A stretch of DNA of 64,000 nt. Origin: Anisakis pegreffii. Taxonomy: Eukaryota; Nematoda; Chromadorea; Rhabditida; Anisakidae. Positions 49,674-63,000 of the stretch are shown in pieces. The translations under genes and the position numbers were made by a program. Location of the stretch: the NCBI GenBank assembly GCA_035041965.1, contig JAPYMA010000560.1, positions 62,001-126,000 of the forward strand, in the 5' to 3' direction. The notes below the pieces were generated by a model. The model made no database searches. It was not told where the DNA came from and saw only the letters and a program-made list of their open reading frames with translations. Positions within the stretch are counted from its first letter, which is position 1. Each line of letters opens with the position of its first letter.

Positions 49674-52600
49674 TTATTTGAGCATGTTCATAATCAACTG
49701 CAATATTATCCTTGATTGACGTTTATAGTTCGAATTTGATTCCTGCGACATAAACGCTAAAATACTGTTTTTTTTTTGCTGTTGTTGTTGTTGTTTATGC
49801 ACAAACTGAATAGGCATCATTTAAAAACTATAGCGAAAAAATTAGTTTCGAGAGTGGAACGAATCATCAGAATGAATTAAAATCGATGACGAACCTGATA
49901 AAGAAGAATGTAAGCGCTCAAGCACTTGTCGATAGCTGCCCGAAACAGTCGGATCTTTGATACGTAACGCCATTAAACAATTTTCCACATACCTAACAAA
50001 TGGAAAACGAAAACTAATGGAAAATTGCAATTTTTATGACACCTTCTCGGATATGACCTTGGACGAACATACACTACGCGGTACATGGTTCGAATTATTC
50101 GACTGCGAAGTGATTTTGACTACTCACCATTCGATTTTTTTTTGAAAATGACTTTGAGTCAGCAATAACTTTGTTACTTTAACGAAGCAAGAACGGGTAT
50201 CAATGATCAAAAAAGAATGACGCGCATGTTCTTGCGCAACGAATGCAAAAAAAAAAACAGAGTAATGCATTCATGAACAATCTGAAAAAGTGATGGCCGG
50301 AAAATGATACCTGAATTTCAGATCAGTTTCTCCTTCGAATTTAACAGCTAACTGATTGAGAATACACAGGAGGACAGCTTGGGGTAACGGCTGATCACTG
50401 CTGAACAATGTGTCCGGATCAACGTTATTACAAACGAACATGAGCGAGGACAAATCTTTCCTGGTTAGAGCCTTGAATGAGATTCAGTAAACACATGTAA
50501 ATATGTGGATGTAACTTCAGAACGGCGTCAACCTGATAAAGTTATCGTATTTGAACTGAATCAAGGATAAAGTCGTTTCTTGAAAAAAAAAGTAAATCAA
50601 CAGAAATATTTTAACCATTTCGAAGGCAGTGACGATCTGCTGAGCTTCAATAAGCTGAATTAATGATGGTGCATCATTAGCAACAATGGAACGCTGCGCT
50701 GCAGTTGAATGATGATGGGTTGACTGTTGTGGCAAGGACAGAGACAGTGATCTAATCTGACGCATGTACTGTTCAAGTCCATTTCGAAACGATTCGTTGA
50801 GTTGTTGAAACAGATTTGTGCATAATCTGTCTAGTGCTGGCACGACCACTGACATCATTGCACCACGCACATTCTTTATTAATTCGTCGTTGACCGCTGC
50901 TGTTTCTTGTTGCTTAAAAACAATTCTATTGTAAACATCACACCTATCACTGCAACTATCAAATCAAAACGTACACTTGTAGATGCTCTGAATGTTTCAG
51001 CGACACCATCCATTTTGAGTTCAAGTGATGTTTGAATTGCTTCCACTGTTGCTGAACGACTTTCTTGAATAAGCGATTCAAACTTCAACAACATTCTTTC
51101 ATCACGTAAAACCATTTCATCTTCTATAACATTCAACCATAAAGACAATGTTAAATTCGATACAACACCTTGATATCTATTATCCAATAGCTGTGTTCTA
51201 ATTACATGAATATCGTTATGAAGGCATATTATATATTAGGTATAAAAAACAGTTCCCGGGCAGTTACGCTGGTAAACTGATATGGAACGTCGCATTTCAC
51301 TGTAGAGTTGTTGTATCTGGTGTTATATGTCGTAGCTCATTTTCTACGCTATCTGAATCTACCCATTCTTAGTACTCATTCTTTTAATTTGGGGACTTTC
51401 GGAGCGTTGAATGCAAGCTGTGGTTTCTAAGGAAAATAATTCGTGGAATTATGCTTTATGAGTTCAAACTTGGTCGTTCGAGCAGACAGGCGACGGCTAA
51501 TATTAACAAAGCATTTGGTGAGGGAATCACTTCCAAATCAACAGTTCGAGATTAGTTCAAGAAATTCACTGCCAGAAAAATGAGTCTCGAAGATGAACCG
51601 AGGTCAGGTCGCCTTTAAGATCTCAACAACAACGAACTGAAAGAGGTGGTGGAGTCAGACCCCGCTCAAACTCAGGAACAGATGGCGGACAAACTCGGTG
51701 TCATCCAAAAAACTGTCTCAAGTCACTTATGGCAAGGTCAAGAAGTCGGATCGATGGGTTCCACATGAATTATACGACGCACAGTAGAACGGTAGAATGA
51801 AGAAAGGTCGTTAGGAAGATGCTGATTAATGAATTCATACTAAGTTGTTGAATAAGCGCATCAGTACGAGCGCGATCGTCACATCGCTGTCGCTCAACTT
51901 CTTCAGCCTGTCGTTGCACTTGAATTGACAAGTTCTCCAGATGTGTTTGCATCATTTCCAGCATTTCACTTTCCTTTTCTGAACTTCGTTCTTGCAGCAC
52001 CATACTATCTGCATCTTTGTGCCTTTAATTTGAATTTATCAACCAATCCCTTCCTCACTTGTAGGGTATTAATCATGAACTCTGTATCGCCACCCACCGC
52101 TGAGCTCGGAAAAATTTGGCAATAACGAAATTTTTCGATCACATAATAACATAACATATAATAGTAAATAATAACAAATATATGAAAACAAATGTTTGAC
52201 TTGCGTAGACGTTTTACTCACTAACATATCTAGCGTCGCGTTAAAATCTATCCATTAGGCTTAGTCATGAGTCGAAAAAAAATTTAATAAGCGCTTGATT
52301 ATAATATAAATTTATTCAGAAACTATAGATATTCTAGTCAAACATTATTTAAACAAATTATTATTGATATGATCATTACCAGTATTAGAAGTGCAAAAAG
52401 AATGAAACCTGTCAGTGCTATTCGTAGTAGCAACAGTGAGTAATTTTGACTGAGCATTATCTTTAAGCGTTTGTTCAACAGAAGTGGTGGTTTCTAAGTC
52501 GATTTCGAGTCGCAACAGCGAACGCTGAGATAGAGCTATTAAATTGGCTACGACACTACACTGTGGTACTTCTTCATCTTCCAAAGATATATCTACAAAT

Positions 52601-55600
52601 ATGAACATGAATTTAATACATGTACAGATAGATAGTTTCAATTCGAGAGGCAATAAAAGTATTTTTAATACAAATATTCTTTACCTTGTTTAAACACATA
52701 CAGTATTAACTGCTTTTTTTAATTTCTCTTAGAAATACCCTCGGATAAGTGGAATTCTAAAAATCAGAAACATATTTTAAAAACTTTCATTTCGTCAAGA
52801 GGTCCACAAGACATTCAGTTTAAGTAGATGGGATGACTGACAGTATTGTTAAGGATTTGAAAGAGACGGTTCAGTTGCTCTAAGCTCTATTCAACATGCA
52901 CCGATCATAAAACTTATCAACCACTTAGATAAATTTGTACGTGTGTTAACGATCTCCCTTGATTCATACAAAACATACATCTAAATCATCATTAAAAAAT
53001 TCAAAACTGAATTCTTAATAAAAAGAAAAGCAACCGGCTGATTGAGAAGTTGATGTGACTGAACATGGGACAACATTGACCAATGGATGACAAAATGTGA
53101 TTTGTGTGCACGAACTAAAGTGTGGTACACCAGCAGTATAGGCCAACTCTACACAGTGTACGTTCTGAACGAAATGAATTTTTTTGCATATTAACAGTTT
53201 TCTTACATATTAACAATAAACAAATCAAATAAGCTTTAAAGGTGATTGATCCATAACCGACAAACCACAACTATGCACTTAAATATAGCAACAGAAACAA
53301 CTGAATCTACTTACAGCTGCATCGTAATCAGCAAGGAACAAAAATCTTGCAGATGGATCAATTGAAACTGCGAATCGTGAAAGTCGATCAGCTGATTCGA
53401 ACCTCAGTCGACCAATACATCTCCAGTTCTCACTTTCATACAAATCCAATCTACGACCACCATCGTTTGCGGCAATCGCAAATTTCCAGAACTGTTCTCT
53501 AAAACCAATCGCAAACCCATAACGATTCGATTGCTAACCACTCGAAAGCGCTTTACAATTTCCATTTAGCAAATCAAATGGGACTGTTATTTGGTAGTGC
53601 AATACATGAACAGTTAGTAAGTACTATGGAATGTAATTCGGTTTAGAAGAATGAATCAATGAATGCAAAAACAATACGGAGTTTCTGAGTTAACGTCGAT
53701 GTTATCAAGAAACAAGAGATCTTCAATCGGCCACGGTGAATCGGGTGTCCACTGATGTGCAAAACGTGCTGCCACGCCATCGATAATGAAAAATGAAACA
53801 CAACCAGATGACTGTGCTACGGCAACCGCTGTGGCATCTGGACTTATACAAACTGAACGTACGGTCTATAACAATAATAATCATCAATATCACTATTAAT
53901 GATTAGAACAATGACAATATAAACAATATACATGAATACCACCAACGTGTGGCATCATAAATCAATCATTATTTTTTATGAACAATTACTTCTATCCATC
54001 AACAATATATAACAAGGAGATATGATACATAATCAATCATCAAACCGAAATTATGTTCTCTGATGGTATCTTGATAAGCGCATCTGACACATCAACCAAT
54101 TTTTCAATACACACTTCCTCGCCTTCAATTTCTGTTTTCACAGTACTTAACGTAATCAGTTCAACAGTTTCACCCTGAAAATACTTCACTTTACCTTGAT
54201 TTCCATGTGATATGTAATATTGTAAAAGTGAAGAATATCTGCATTATTTATTCAACACTCACTAGCGAACAGATAACACTGAAATTTGAAGAGTTATTAA
54301 AGACTGAACGAATATGAAGAGCACTCACGAAGTGAGTTGCAAGCATATGCACCACTTCATGTGGATCTTCTGTGTCGGGAATATAGGGACACCATGAAAT
54401 GCGTGGCGACACACCAGCGCCCACACTATTCTCTGCTCGCATAACGTTCACATATTTCGTTCTTAAATGAAAAATTACATACAATGCTTCTTGATTATCA
54501 ACTAAACACATACATCAATATGAACTAGTAATGCTGAAAATTGCTCGCAACTGAACGCTGGTCATCATATCATTAGATATTGTGAATGATTTTAAACTCT
54601 AACCACAACAACAAATTCCACCGAACATCTATCAAAATCAACGATAAGATTTTCAGATCCTCAAACAATCAAATTTTTTTCCCCGCGAAGAATGACGAAT
54701 AAAACAAGAAAGAGCATACACAACACAATTTTCATCGACATGGTACACATAAAGATTAGCATTTGAATCGAGAACAGCAAGGAGAGGTGCATGCGATGCC
54801 CACTGGAGATCAGCCGTTGGATGCGTGAAACCCTAGAATGATGAATATTAACAACTAAATACAAAACAATCAATTTCGGACAACAATTTTGCAACTAATT
54901 ATGTGAAGCTGATTAAAATGAATTAAAACCTTGATTCGGGAATTTACTTGAAAACCTCATATCAACACTTGAGTCGAATGTCAGGTAACACGTGTTAGAC
55001 CAATTGCGTCAAATCAAAAACAAATTCGATCTGTTGAAGGATTGTCAACGCAACTTCGATTAATAATTATTCAACTTTTTGTTCAGTTCAATGGCTTCTC
55101 ATAACTATTTTCAGAAGAGTGGATGTCAATATAACCTTGAAACATCAATTAATGAGTAGATGAATGAGCAAGTTGAACAAAACAACGAATGAACAAACCT
55201 TAATGAGATGTCTATTACGGGTTTCCTTCTCCAGAACCCTCACTGCCTCACCAGTATTAGCATTGAAAAGGCGATAAGCGATGAAATTTTGATGTACAGC
55301 CAATATTCGTCCATTATACGTCTCCTCTGATGCCCATTTATAGTCAGAAAGTATGTGCGTATGAACTCTTGACGAATCTCTTTCCCGTGTACCCAGCTCC
55401 TCATTGCATTCAATGCTCAGCACCACATTCTTACCAGCCGCAAAACGTACTATGCTTTCGGATCCATTTAGAACGCTGTCAAATTACTTTTCTTTGCAAT
55501 GACAAGCCCAGACAATTGCTGTATTATTGCAGAAAATAATGCACATCTCAAAAGTCTTCAAAGTTGAAATAAAATTGTTCAAACACGCTGTAAATTTAAA

Positions 55601-55822
55601 CTTTTATAACGCAACCGTATTCTTGCATCTACATTAAGGAAGCATTTTTGGACTGACAGATAAAAAGTGATAAAAATGAAGATCACGTGAGCCGATCTCG
55701 AGTATGAATTATAAAATTAGATAGTTCTCATATAATTTTAGAAACCAAACGAATACTTACAATTTTTCAATGAATGAAGAATGTACAATCTCATCAACAG
55801 GGATAAATAACTGATCAGTCAT
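49674..55822 (-). CDS. EDC4: EDC4/Ge-1 mRNA-decapping scaffold
   Basis: Exons: 55761-55822, 55199-55475, 54720-54832, 54329-54461, 54046-54174, 53695-53865, 53315-53533, 53035-53164, 52409-52592, 51841-52022, 50975-51123, 50616-50912, 50311-50471, 49895-49992 and probably 49674-49742; about 790 residues. The N-terminal WD40 region shows YNGRILAVHQNFIAYRLFN, PLLAVLDSNANLYVYHV, SPRISWCPYIPD, SVCISPDATAVAVAQSSG and EQFWKFAIAAND. A coiled coil follows (EKESEMLEMMQTHLENLSIQ). The conserved C-terminal helical domain reads VVPALDRLCTNLFQQLNESF and SLMFVCNNVDPDTLF, then AVLLCILNQLAV. EDC4 binds DCP2 and XRN1 and nucleates P-bodies. It is shorter than the human protein (1401) because the Ser-rich linker is nearly absent. 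The first exon is open back to an acceptor at 55955, so the start may be upstream; ATG 55822 is my choice. The last exon is uncertain (see findings). Confidence 0.9.
51440..51776 (+). pseudogene. Dead mariner transposase N-terminus in EDC4 intron
   Basis: Plus-strand translation reads MLYEFKLGRSSRQATANINK, AFGEGITSKSTVRD, FKKFTARKMSLEDEPRSGRL and QEQMADKLGVIQKTVSSHL. After a frameshift it continues KVKKSDRWVPHEL. This is the paired helix-turn-helix N-terminus of mariner transposases, with the usual WVPHEL motif leading to the catalytic domain. Two in-frame stops and the frameshift make it nonfunctional; the DD34D catalytic part is absent. It is on the opposite strand within the intron 51124-51840. 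Confidence 0.9.
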
Positions 55823-57568
55823 ACTGATTGAGAATTTTATCTTGTGATTGCTAATACTCGAATTCAGATCAGTAATGAAGGAAGTAATGGTTAGATTTAT
55901 ATGGCTGGCTATATAAGTGGTTGATGAACACACTGTTGTCGTACAATTGACCACCTGAAATTGTTTATGTAAGTCATGTCAACTATATTTGTTGCACATG
56001 CGACACTCAAACAATAAACGAAAGCATGCTTAAAAATTTTTGAATTCTTTCTACAGTCATGAAGACGTAACAAGTTTTTGGCACCGACATGAGATAAGTA
56101 CAGTGAATAAGGGAACGTCAGAAACAAATAATTTGATGCTCACTTAACCTCACAAAACCTGACTATAAACTCAGGTACTGACAGCAATAATTCATTCTAA
56201 ACACATTAAACCCCTCCATTTGAAAATGTGAAGAATAAGATATCGGTCTAGCAAAAACCAGCTGCACCATTTAAATACTTCGTGCCTATAAACCTTATTG
56301 ATTCGCAATGGGACACTGTGGCAACGCTTCGTGAAAAATAAGCCAAAAAGCACTTTCATATTCGTGCGCGCCCAAGCGTATAAAAGTGTGAGAGAACGAG
56401 AGGAAAATGCTTTGTAGATGTGCATAAAATAAACGGAATATAGTCGTGAAGACTTAAAAGTAGAACCTGCCATAACGCAACCTATTCCTAATAGAGGCAA
56501 GCAAGAGAACCAAATTCTCTGTAAAGTAGGATATTGTACTTCAGTTTTCGACGGAACTCAAGACATAATTCGATAGTCACCATCAGATCTTGATGTTGCA
56601 TGCGCCTCAGGTAGAGAAAGCACCGAACAGAATTTTACACAGCCAAGGCCAAATATTCCATAGCTACATGAATTCAGTTCTCTACCAACTGAGAAATTGT
56701 CATGAAAATGCTCGCAAGGGTTTTCGAAACTGTAATTTAAAATTAGAAAACATTGATAATGCGGGCGATTGAAATGGAAAAGGTGCGCAAACAGAACGTT
56801 GCACGGCCACTGCCAAGTATTCCATTAGAAAGAGATTATTACTTTCGCGAGTAACTTTTTACATATGCATCGTTCAACCGTTGGTTTGGAATGCTTTCCG
56901 TTAATTGGTCAAGTAGAAGTCGGAAAATCGTTAATTAGAATACACCTGAATTTGAATGTTACTGTAAGTCATTTTGCGAAGCGTGTTTAAGGGCTGTATA
57001 CTGTCGAAATTGTACAAAACACAGTGTACTGGCAAATCACGAAATCCCTGAATTTTCTAGAGCATAAGTAACAACATGGGGATTAGTGTTTGCACAGGAT
57101 CCTCAGAATCCCGAATGCCGGAAGCATGAATCCCGAGATCCATAACACAAGATATTTTGTATGAATTTGGTAGTACACCCATCATGAATCAAACATAAAT
57201 CATTCCCTGCTCATTTATATTTCACCCACATGGTAATGAAAAGATGATTTATGACATATCGCCACCCCGGCTTTCGTCTTCACACAATACTGACCACTGT
57301 TGGTTCATCTTTCGTTGTCAAACTTGCCTTGTATTCCAAGTCCGTTAATTCCCTGTTACTCGAAATATGTCTTCGAATTGTGCAATTTCGTTCCGATATA
57401 CTAAAAGATATAACGGTAACAGTGGTCCTTCTCAGTGTTGGGAATGTTTCTTTTTCAAAAAGACAATGAAACTGCGCAGTGTAAACTGTGCGATTGAATT
57501 AAAAAGGTAGAGGGTGGTCCAAGAAGGGACTGCTTTTATATTCAAAGTCAAAGCACAACATAATATCC

Positions 57569-57642
57569 TGCAACGAAGCAAATGCTCCGAAGGCCACAAG
57601 AGCTCTGCCTATTGTGGCCTTCCGGGCATTTGCTTCATTGCA
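57569..57642. repeat. Imperfect hairpin with arms of about 31 nt
   Basis: TGCAACGAAGCAAATGCTCC...GGCCACAA pairs with TTGTGGCC...GGGCATTTGCTTC and ATTGCA across a loop of about 13 nt, with a few mismatches and a bulge. Size and pairing resemble either a small inverted-repeat element or a microRNA precursor stem; the sequence alone does not decide. Confidence 0.7.
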
Positions 57643-58381
57643 GAATTCCTCAAACCTAGTCCTGTACCAACTACTGATTCACGTGATCAAATGATTTTGT
57701 TTTCCGTATGATTTTGTTTCAGTTGTTTTGTTTTGTTGAGTTTGGTTGAATAAATTGCTTTCTGATTAATCATGAACACATTGGTTCAAAAAGAATGTGC
57801 TAAACAAGTCACACTTCTGTATTTCAAAAGTTGCTTTTCAACCCCGGTATTGAAAAACGATCCCGGAATCAAACCCTGATCCCGGGGTTGAGAAGATGGT
57901 CGGGATTTTGCAAACCCTAATTGGGAACGGGCTTCAAAAGTCGGAATTTTGCAAACACGGATCCCAATTGTCATTGTAAGTCGGCGGTTGAAGAGAACAA
58001 AAAGTTGTTTCTATTGACAACTTTGCTTATCGTTATTTGTCGATGTTTGCCGTTGTTTGTTGATATCTGTTGCGATAACGCGACAAACATTCCAGTTGTT
58101 GTTAGTAATGATTCCATTTGTCGCGCGCTGTAGCGAAGCGAACGCAATAAGGTAGATTTTTTTAGCCATACAAATGCTGATTGAACAGAAGATACTTTTG
58201 TAGCAACTCGGACGCGAATTGAATACAAAGTTTTATTTTGATAGGAGAATTAAACAACTGATAATAAGCCACCGCAAAGATTAAACACGACAGTACTTGA
58301 CAGCAAAACCAAAAGTTATAAAGGACAGGATAGGCTAAGCTGACAAAGATTACAATAGCAACAAAAATCAAAAGATACTCA

Positions 58382-58783
58382 GACAGGTATTTGAAGCGAT
58401 TCGGAGGAGGCAATTTTTTGGGGGAGTAGATTCCAGGTTCTGACGACTTTGTTTGCGAATGAGAACTTTGCAGTGCTTAGTTCGCAAGGTTTGACAGCGA
58501 GTTTGAAGAAATTATTATGGCGGGTTCGTTGAATGCTTGAGGAATATTCGAAGAATTCATTCATTGGAAGATCTACTTGATGTTGAATGATGTTGTAGGC
58601 CACACAAAGATCTGTATAAAATCTTCGCATTTTTAAACTTTCTAATCCCAATATTGTTAGTCTCTCCTGGTATCCGGTTACATTACGGAAATTACCACAA
58701 TGTTCTTGAATATGAAAGTGTATTGATATTAACATCCTGTTTGTCACCGTACAGAGCAGAGGAGGATCAGAAGAAAGAGGCAT
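58382..58783 (-). pseudogene. LINE ORF2 C-terminal remnant
   Basis: An open frame of 134 codons without recognisable upstream domains contains GYQERLTILGLESLKMRRF, YTDLCVAYNIIQHQVDLPMN and FANKVVRTWNLLPQKIASSE. The pattern Y.ERL..LGLE.LE.RR...DL..CYKI, later F..RV...WN.LP..V..., is the well-known end of non-LTR retrotransposon polyproteins just after the reverse transcriptase. The catalytic part is missing, so this is a 5'-truncated copy, as LINEs commonly leave. Confidence 0.85.
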
Positions 58784-60012
58784 TATCTAGGAGTGAGCGA
58801 ACATTTACAATTGAGACAAAACTATCAGGGGAGACGGGATGTTGCGGTCATGTGGATCATTGCAGAGAAGAATGAAGGCCTGCTATACGGCCGCAGAGTG
58901 GCACGAAGAGCAGCAGTATGAGAACCATCATTCTTTACGCAACATGAAATGATGGAATTTACTAGGGCTTTGAATGTGCCATGTCATTTGCACAATACAT
59001 GCTTTGTCGTTTTTTTTACCATTCTGTCAGAGCCTCTGCTTAGGCTTATGTTGATGACTGATATGATGCAGATTACCGAGGCACGGCTGACAAAGGTGCT
59101 ACCGACACAGTATCGCTTTTGGCAGGAAAGAACCACTCTTTTGACAGTAATTTAGATAACAACTCATACCAATTCGTTTTTCCAAGCGTAAGCTCGCAAT
59201 GCGGTGGGGGGTTGGATCTGGATCGGCTTTCAGCAAGTTTCTGTGGGACGTCCTAACGTCACGAAAACCAAGTGAGATAAACAAAATCCAATCTTCGAAA
59301 TTTTCGTTGAGGCATGCGGGCTCTTTCTATGTGGTTTGCAAACACTGATATAAGAAGGCTCAGAATCTTTCACTTTTGAGGATTTCATCAGCCTAAACAT
59401 AAGCCTGAGCTCGCATGCTAGTCCCTGTTGTAACATCGACCGATCGCTGGGCGTTCGTAAAGGCTGAGGCTACGCTTAGGTTGAGACTGAGGCCATGCGC
59501 AATAGGCGTGGCCTCGGTTGTTATACGCGAGTGTGCGACCCCTCAAAGTACACAAGTGCCATTTAAGGGCGATCAAGCAAATAAGATGGCGAAGCATATA
59601 TGTTTGGATAGCTAGGGAATATTTCCTTATTAAGCAGCCAGCTTGTTCATGATGAAGACAAATTATCTTTGAACGACGAAATTTTCTAAATTGTGAGTTG
59701 CTGTACAAAAGTGCCGTGCCAGGAAGTGCATACAAGGGAAAAAAAAGTTGATTTTCGGATAGAGAAACATGAGTTAATTCCATCCTCTTGCAAGTGCAAG
59801 TCTGCACAAAAGCCTCAAAGTAAGCCTACAAGTATTCTTGAGACTAGTTCCAGTTTAAAATTCATTGGAATACGTTTGTAGGCCCGTACAAGTTTTACAC
59901 GCTGCCATAAGTTGCAGATTTTCTCACAGAATGTTCCACTTTTTCAATAAAAAATAACAATGTGAAGAGCTGTGTTTGCTGAAACAGATTGATTCATTTT
60001 CGATTATATATC

Positions 60013-63000
60013 ATGGAGGAAGTTGTTTCGATTTCCAATCAACTCAAGTTACGACCAATTTTTCCGAACGAACTGTGGTTGTAAGTCGTGTTTTAAAATG
60101 TAGTACATTTCTCGATACTTTTTTGCGTTGTTAATAATGAGGGCGTTCAAAATTTATTTGAAACCCGCAAAGACGGTGCTATTTCAAATTTTCAATTAGT
60201 GTCTCGGCTCGCCAAGTACCACTAGCACGACACTTCGCCAAGTGTTGGAAGTGGTAATTTGATTGATGGTTGTTCAATTTATTATCCGTTTGAGGAGAAC
60301 AATAAAGGCGAGTAGTAGATCATTTCGTAGCGCAGATCCACGAGACTGAAATACACGTACGAGGAATAATGAAGGAAGACTATTTAGCTTGAATAATAAT
60401 TGAATGAATAACCGAACTTCTCACCCAACCGAAAGAAATAATTCATGGCGAGGTGTATGCGATATGGTAGCTAATTTTCAAAGAATGCCAAACCTAACGT
60501 GAACATTGACTGGAAATGATAGAGTTATGCTATTTCGCGTGGTGAATGATGAGTTTTGTGACATTTTGCCGGAATATTGTACAAGCAGGAACATCCTTGA
60601 CATTTTTCACATCTGATACTGATGCAATTGCGATATTGGAATGGTTGAGTTATATACATTGTCACTGTCCACCTAATTATTTATGTTATCTAACTGTCTT
60701 CTTTTCGTAAAATTATTGCTTATGCAATTTTATGCTCAAACATTATTGTAGGCAATGACCGGCAGGTGTTGTACACAAAAGATAATTATCGGCATATTCG
60801 ACATATTAAATAGTCTAATTCTAGTATGAGGTGTTCCCTGCCTGTGACCTTGTTTGCATTACAAACAATCCTGAATTCAGTTGCGTTATAGATATAACAT
60901 TATCCAGGGCGGTTATAGTTGTATGAAATATTATCAGTACCTACTACATATCTAAAAACCATTTGAACATTTTATAAAAAAAAGTTTGCCTATTCCACTT
61001 TCAGTTTACATGTAGTGGACATAATGGAGATATGGCGTTAAACTCAGTGACATGAAAGGTGTGGAGTAAAAATATTTTCAGAAATACTTACATTAGCATA
61101 TAGCTGTGAGTCACTCACAGAGTCCTCAGACAGATTCAGAATCCTTTATTGCACGAGATTTAATTGTCGCAAGTGATAAAAAATGAAGTGAACATGGAAA
61201 ATTCGAACTGCAAAGATAACATGTGGGATATTAATGATGTAGGCAGTTTGTTGACATTTCCAGACAAATTCTTGCCCAACCTAGAGAAATAATTCATGGG
61301 CAAGGTGTATGCCAATACTGACCAAGTTCCAAAAATATTTTGGAAATTGCGCAGTATTGGCATACACCTTGACCATGGATTATTCCTCCAGGTTGGGTAA
61401 GAATTTCGATTATTTATTCAATCATTATTCCAGCTAAACACTATTCCTTGGTCGAACCCATATTTAAACCGTGCACTTCAGTGCCGTGGATCTGCGCTAC
61501 GAAATGACTCATCATTAGCCCGTATTATTTCCCTCAAAAGGGTATTTCTAAGTACTTATCAATTCAACTAACACTTGGCGAAGTGTCACTGTTGGCGAAA
61601 TGTCTCAATACCAGTTCTTCAACGTAGCTATGAAACAAATCCTGCCAACTTTTATCCTAGGTGTTTATCTCGCGTTGCATGTCATTTTCTGTTGCCATAT
61701 ATGGTTTTTCATGTGCAATTTAAACGGAAGCAAGAAATCAGCAAAATTTGAGAGTAACGAGTACTGCAATCAAAAATCTGATTGCAAAAGGAAAGGCATT
61801 TATGGATTCGTATCGGTGCTCTGAGTGCGTTCGGTCTGTTGGATAGTTTCGATTTTAAAAGATTTTCAACAGTTTCTGTTTAGTCATTTCGTAAGCTCAT
61901 CACTTCAAGAAATTTTAATTGAAGGTTTTGAAGGGCTACCAGATAGCTCGTTTCGAAATTTATTTTCACTGAAAACCTGCCATTGATGGATGTGCCGATT
62001 CCAGCAAGAATCATCTTAATGGGCACTTCAAAAATAACGCTCGACGAAAGGTTTTTTCGTTATACTTATTCAGTCATCTGTTTGTTGTTCTCCACGGATT
62101 TATAACTTGTATATTCATTAGTTGATTTTTTGAATGAACTTGCTTGAACCTAGCAGAGTGTCTGCATTATTATCGATCTTTATTATCGCTTCTTTCTCTT
62201 ATTATGTGATTCATTCTTTCATCATTAATGATATGTGATTCTGTCTTTCGAAATTCAGGTTCTCTAAATTGCCCAAAAGCTTGTGCCGTCATACCATAAA
62301 AGTTTCGCCAGTCGGCTACCGGAGTGCAGATCATGATTATCGAGACTCGGATGATGTCGAATATTCATCAGATCTCGATTACAAGGTTATTCATTGTATT
62401 TTTGTTGGAGTATAATTTTATAGCGTAATTGAAGAATTAGTTCTGGATTTGGAAAACCTAAAGGGCAAATGAGTCCAATTCAAAAAACATAATTTTATGA
62501 GGAAAACTGATCAAAGATTATTCATAGCAGTTTCGTCTTTCAAATATGAGGCCTAATGAGGAATATTCTCATCAATTTTGAGATATCCTGTTCATCTTTT
62601 CTCTTAACTGAACCACAAATTTTCTTTCAGAACGGCACAGCGATGGATGAAGAGGAGTTTTCAAATTTTCGATTTGTACCTCGTTACACCGCACGTGCCC
62701 CACTGTCTATATCCCGTCCAGTTCGTTCCTACTGGCGACCTCTTATGCCTCTTAACCTTCGTGATCGCATTAAGTTTCCAACCAGGCGCAACTATCCCTC
62801 ATTTACATCTGCACGTGGTTTTCTCCGAAGAGGAGCTTATAGCAGGTGGGGTTTGTTGTCTATATGTGCTGAGTTTTGTTCTTATCAATATGGCTGCAAT
62901 CATACTTCATTTACACGTGGTCATTTTAAAAGAATGCATTCACAATCTTATTCTCGTTAGAGATATCAGCATTTGGTATTGCTCTTTCTCGATTATCATC

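Larger units (their letters stand above)
55955..60012. other. EDC4 to CHTOP-like intergenic region with transposon debris
   Basis: Both flanking genes are transcribed away from it. It holds the hairpin at 57569, a CCCGG-rich segment at 57840-57960 sharing 22 bp with 33449-33470, the LINE remnant at 58382, and mixed-composition DNA at 58850-59880 without recognisable protein. Confidence 0.45.
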
